From Fidelibacterota bacterium UBA1134 (GTDB lineage Bacteria > Fidelibacterota > Marinisomatia > Marinisomatales > S15-B10): 16,566 nt of DNA. Under the pieces are notes generated by a model. It was not told the origin of the DNA, made no database searches, and saw nothing but the letters and a program-made list of their open reading frames with translations. The stretch's first letter is position 1; each line of letters starts with the position of its first letter. The stretch covers positions 1 through 16,566 of the forward strand of contig DCAL01000079.1 of assembly GCA_002311975.1 (NCBI GenBank), written 5' to 3'. This document shows positions 13,688 to 16,566 of the stretch, one piece after another. Position numbers and translations under genes: made by a program.

Positions 13688-15853
13688 ATGGCAAAGAAGA
13701 AAAATTCAGAGACAGGTTGGACCCGGATATACTCCCGAATAATCCTTTTTGTTTTGGTCTGTACTGTGGGAGGACTGATCTATATTTGGGCCCTTTCGCG
13801 AAATCTGCCCTCTCTTGAGCAGCTGGAAAACTTCGATCCCGATCTTGTTACGCGTATTTACTCCTCTGACGGCGTCCTCCTGAAGGAACTCTACACCCAG
13901 CGGCGCATTTTTGTGTATCTGGAAGATTTGCCCAAGCACCTGAGGGATGCTGTCGTGGCATCGGAAGACCGCCGCTTCGAGTCTCACTGGGGAATCTCCA
14001 TGCGGGACGTCATGCGGGCGGTGATCATTAATACAGCTACTCTCAGCTATCGCCAAGGCTTCAGTTCCATTACTCAGCAACTGGCGCGCAATCTGTATGA
14101 TACAATAGGATTCAGCAAAACGATTACCCGTAAGATGAAGGAAGTTATCACGGCGATCCAGATAGAGAAAACCTATACTAAGGATGAGATTCTTGAGATG
14201 TATCTTAACTCTATCCATTTTGGGCATGGAACCTACGGCGCTCAGGCCGCGTCAAAGCGGTATTTCCAGAAAGATGTGGGTGATCTCTCGCTGTCTGAGT
14301 GTGCCCTTTTGGTGGGGATTCTCCCGGCGCCCGCGCACTACAGTCCTATCAACCACGCTGATGAAGCCCGGCGGCGACGGGATGTGGTCCTCCGTCTCAT
14401 GCGGGATCAGGGGAAGATTATCCAGTCCCAATACAGTGAGGCGAGAGTTATGGAATTGCATGTGAAGGGTGAGTGGGATGATCTGGGAATTGCTCCCTAT
14501 TTCACGGAACACATCAGACGACTCCTCGAAAAGGAGGATGAGGCCCTCGGCATCAATATCTATCGGGATGGGCTGGAAATTCACACAACTCTCGACAGCC
14601 GGATGCAGAAGGCCGCTGAAGAGGCAGTTCTGAGATCGGTTGAGGCAAATCAGGAAGTCCTCAACAAGCGTTTCTACAGTGACCGTGAGGAGTTCGAACA
14701 GTTGGCTTATCTGGGAATCTATCCGGAGGATTCCGTGCGCATCATGCTGGAAGGGGAGATACCTCTATACGAAGATTTACGCGATAAACTTCTTATCCAG
14801 ACAGCTTTTGTCGCCATTGATCCAAGCAACGGAGAGATCAAGGCAATGGTGGGCGGACGGCCCAATTATCATGACCAGTTCAACAGGGCGACGCAGGCGG
14901 AGCGGCAACCCGGTTCTGTCTTTAAACCGTTCATTTATGCTGCCGCCATTGACAACGGTTATCCGGTGACGAAACAGCTCCACAATCAGCCTGTGGTACT
15001 GAATGTTCAGAACGCTCAGGGGGAATGGGAAAAGTGGATCCCGCGCAACTACGACGACTCAACAGGCGGACTGACCACACTTCGTGAAGGTCTGAGACGG
15101 TCACTGAATCTGATTTCGGTCAGATTGGTGCAGGAGCTTGTCCCCCCTGAAGTGGTCGTCCGGATGGCCAAGAGAATGCACATCTCTACGCCAATCCGTG
15201 CGGTGGATGCTATTGCTCTTGGCACATCAGAAGTAATTCCACTGGAATTGACTTCCGCGTATGCCACTTTCGCCAATAAGGGAGTCTGGTGCAGACCGAT
15301 GGCCATCAAGAGAATTGTTGATCGCTTCGGTGTCACAATAAAGGAGTATCACCCTGAAAGGGAAGAGGTTCTGAGCGAAGAGACAGCATTTATTATGACG
15401 GATTTGCTGCGTACAGTGATGGATCGAGGGACCGGCGGCCGGGTGCGCTGGATGTTCAAGTTCAATCATCCGGCAGGCGGCAAGACCGGAACGACGCAGG
15501 GATGGACAGACGCCTGGTTTGTAGGATTCAGTTCTCACCTTGCGGCTGGCGTCTGGTTTGGCGTGGATGATCCGCAGGTGAGTCTTGGTGAGAATCAGGA
15601 CGGCAGCAGGGCGGCACTCCCTGCGTGGGCGCGCTTCATGAAAACAGTCCACGACTCGATGGGGTGGAAATATCAAAGTTTTGATGTCCCTGAGGGAGTA
15701 TCGCAGGTAGAAATATGCAAGGTGACAAAAGACCTCCCTACGCGCTACTGCCCAACGGAGAAGGAGTATTTCATTTCCCGGTACTCGCCATCACGGACTT
15801 GCCGGGTACACACAGAAGCAGCAACCAGACGAGGCCGGGAGCGAGAGAATTAG
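13688..15853 (+). CDS. Class A penicillin-binding protein (PBP1A family)
   Basis: Bifunctional peptidoglycan synthase anchored in the inner membrane, with periplasmic glycosyltransferase and transpeptidase domains. The 721 residues include a short cytoplasmic basic start, one TM helix (about 16-36), a GT51 domain (about 55-230) and a transpeptidase domain (about 370-640). GT51 motifs are EDRRFESHWG (93-102, Glu93 catalytic by homology), QGFSSITQQLARN (123-135) and RKMKEVITAIQIEKTYTKDEI. Transpeptidase motifs are SVFK (Ser410 nucleophile, Lys413), SLN (472-474) and KTGT (599-602). The usual QGGST of the GT motif is QGFSS here. The ATG at 13688 lacks a clear Shine-Dalgarno. The C-terminus is short, with no extra domain. 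Its stop overlaps the convergent phosphorylase stop by 4 nt. Confidence 0.95.
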   Translation: MAKKKNSETGWTRIYSRIILFVLVCTVGGLIYIWALSRNLPSLEQLENFDPDLVTRIYSSDGVLLKELYTQRRIFVYLEDLPKHLRDAVVASEDRRFESHWGISMRDVMRAVIINTATLSYRQGFSSITQQLARNLYDTIGFSKTITRKMKEVITAIQIEKTYTKDEILEMYLNSIHFGHGTYGAQAASKRYFQKDVGDLSLSECALLVGILPAPAHYSPINHADEARRRRDVVLRLMRDQGKIIQSQYSEARVMELHVKGEWDDLGIAPYFTEHIRRLLEKEDEALGINIYRDGLEIHTTLDSRMQKAAEEAVLRSVEANQEVLNKRFYSDREEFEQLAYLGIYPEDSVRIMLEGEIPLYEDLRDKLLIQTAFVAIDPSNGEIKAMVGGRPNYHDQFNRATQAERQPGSVFKPFIYAAAIDNGYPVTKQLHNQPVVLNVQNAQGEWEKWIPRNYDDSTGGLTTLREGLRRSLNLISVRLVQELVPPEVVVRMAKRMHISTPIRAVDAIALGTSEVIPLELTSAYATFANKGVWCRPMAIKRIVDRFGVTIKEYHPEREEVLSEETAFIMTDLLRTVMDRGTGGRVRWMFKFNHPAGGKTGTTQGWTDAWFVGFSSHLAAGVWFGVDDPQVSLGENQDGSRAALPAWARFMKTVHDSMGWKYQSFDVPEGVSQVEICKVTKDLPTRYCPTEKEYFISRYSPSRTCRVHTEAATRRGREREN

Positions 15854-16566
15854 TACAGAAGTGGCGCGGGCAGAACGGGTTGTTCCCCAATCTTGATAGC
15901 CCGGCGAACGCTCCCTGCGGCTGAATCCACCGCATCTTTATCCTCACCTGTACAGACAGCAAGCATCTCGTCCGCGGACACCGCATCGCCAAGTTTCTTC
16001 TCAAAATAGATGCCGCCCGATGATGCCAGCCGACGTTTATTGCTCTCATAATAGATAGTAAGGCGATTCACATTCTCGCCGATTGCGACAGTATCCATTT
16101 CCGTAACGAAACCGGAACGGTCGGCAATAACCTCCCTGCTGAATGGCGGATCAGCTGAGAGGCGTGGATTCTGCAGGAATGAGACGTCGCCGCCGTGGGC
16201 GCTGACCATTTTAAGGAACCGCTCGAAAGCGCGGCCGCTTTCTATCAGGGCAGTCTGAATTCTTCGCCCTTTGTCTTCCGATTCTACCACAGCCGATTGC
16301 ACCAGAAGGGAAGCACCAAGTTTCAGCACAATCTCCTTCACATCGTCAGGACCTTCTCCCTTAAGGGTGTCCATCGCTTCCACTACTTCGTTCCAGAGTC
16401 CGGCGCTCCGCCCGAGAGGCTGATTCATATCAGAATAGACCACTTCAGTTGAAATGCCATAATACTCTCCCACCATAGAAAGTTTACCACCCAACTGTCG
16501 CCCCTCTTCGAGAGTGGACATAAACGCGCCGTTCCCAACCGTGATATTGAGTACAAGACCTTTCAC
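15850..16566 (-). CDS. deoA: Thymidine / pyrimidine-nucleoside phosphorylase (C-terminal part)
   Basis: Phosphorolysis of (deoxy)pyrimidine nucleosides to base and pentose 1-phosphate in nucleoside salvage. The 238 residues present are the C-terminal half of a protein usually about 430-440 long; the gene continues beyond the right edge. NITVGNGAFM near the edge matches the VGNGAFM segment of DeoA/Pdp. TEVVYSDMNQPLGRSAGLWNEV matches the DMNQxLxxSAGN-type block. FVTEMDTVAIG and KKLGDAV mark the C-terminal domain that closes over the active site. The GTG at 16566 is an internal Val, not a start. It converges with the PBP gene and shares four bases at the stops (TTAG), with no terminator between them. 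DeoA and broader pyrimidine-nucleoside phosphorylases cannot be separated from this part alone. Confidence 0.88.
   Translation of the reverse strand: MKGLVLNITVGNGAFMSTLEEGRQLGGKLSMVGEYYGISTEVVYSDMNQPLGRSAGLWNEVVEAMDTLKGEGPDDVKEIVLKLGASLLVQSAVVESEDKGRRIQTALIESGRAFERFLKMVSAHGGDVSFLQNPRLSADPPFSREVIADRSGFVTEMDTVAIGENVNRLTIYYESNKRRLASSGGIYFEKKLGDAVSADEMLAVCTGEDKDAVDSAAGSVRRAIKIGEQPVLPAPLLY

Overview
The window is bacterial chromosome: ordinary housekeeping genes, tightly packed, with moderate base composition and no rRNA, tRNA, phage, transposase or CRISPR array that I can recognise. The KorA/KorB pair is of the anaerobe/FCB-like type, with a gamma-alpha fused KorA. Most genes lack a strong Shine-Dalgarno sequence. 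I would guess an uncultured FCB-group lineage such as Neomarinimicrobiota, but that is inference from general resemblance only. The selD gene carries an in-frame UGA at its active-site position, so the organism should also have selenocysteine machinery elsewhere.

Layout. Positions 1-8907 are almost entirely minus-strand. Read in transcription order from the right, a probable five-gene run (8907 to 5561) encodes an unrecognised 272-aa protein, a lipoprotein, a P1-family (DmpA-like) peptidase with a large internal deletion, a small secreted or membrane-anchored protein, and a KDPG/KHG aldolase (eda). A disturbed stretch (about 3330-5560) follows. It holds a hairpin-rich intergenic region, a six-TM membrane protein with an internal duplication, a 3' fragment of a second eda copy, and a two-domain unknown gene split by an in-frame TAG. 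After it come selD (Sec-containing), a small zinc-ribbon-like protein behind a good sigma70-type promoter, sufB and the start of sufC.

From 9133 the strand flips. korA-korB (2-oxoacid:ferredoxin oxidoreductase) form a tight operon ending at a rho-independent terminator. fumC (class II fumarase, own strong RBS) and a class A penicillin-binding protein follow. The last gene, on the minus strand, is the 3' part of a thymidine/pyrimidine-nucleoside phosphorylase that converges on the PBP gene with a 4-nt overlap.

Metabolically, korAB and fumC point to TCA-cycle chemistry, possibly reductive, using ferredoxin and Fe-S clusters. sufBC supply Fe-S assembly, eda supplies an Entner-Doudoroff or hexuronate aldolase, and selD supplies selenophosphate. 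I see no clear new multi-gene system. The points most worth a second look are the selenocysteine SelD, the in-frame deletion in the P1 peptidase, the TAG-split two-domain gene, the decayed eda duplicate beside a structured intergenic region, and the zinc-ribbon gene upstream of sufB.
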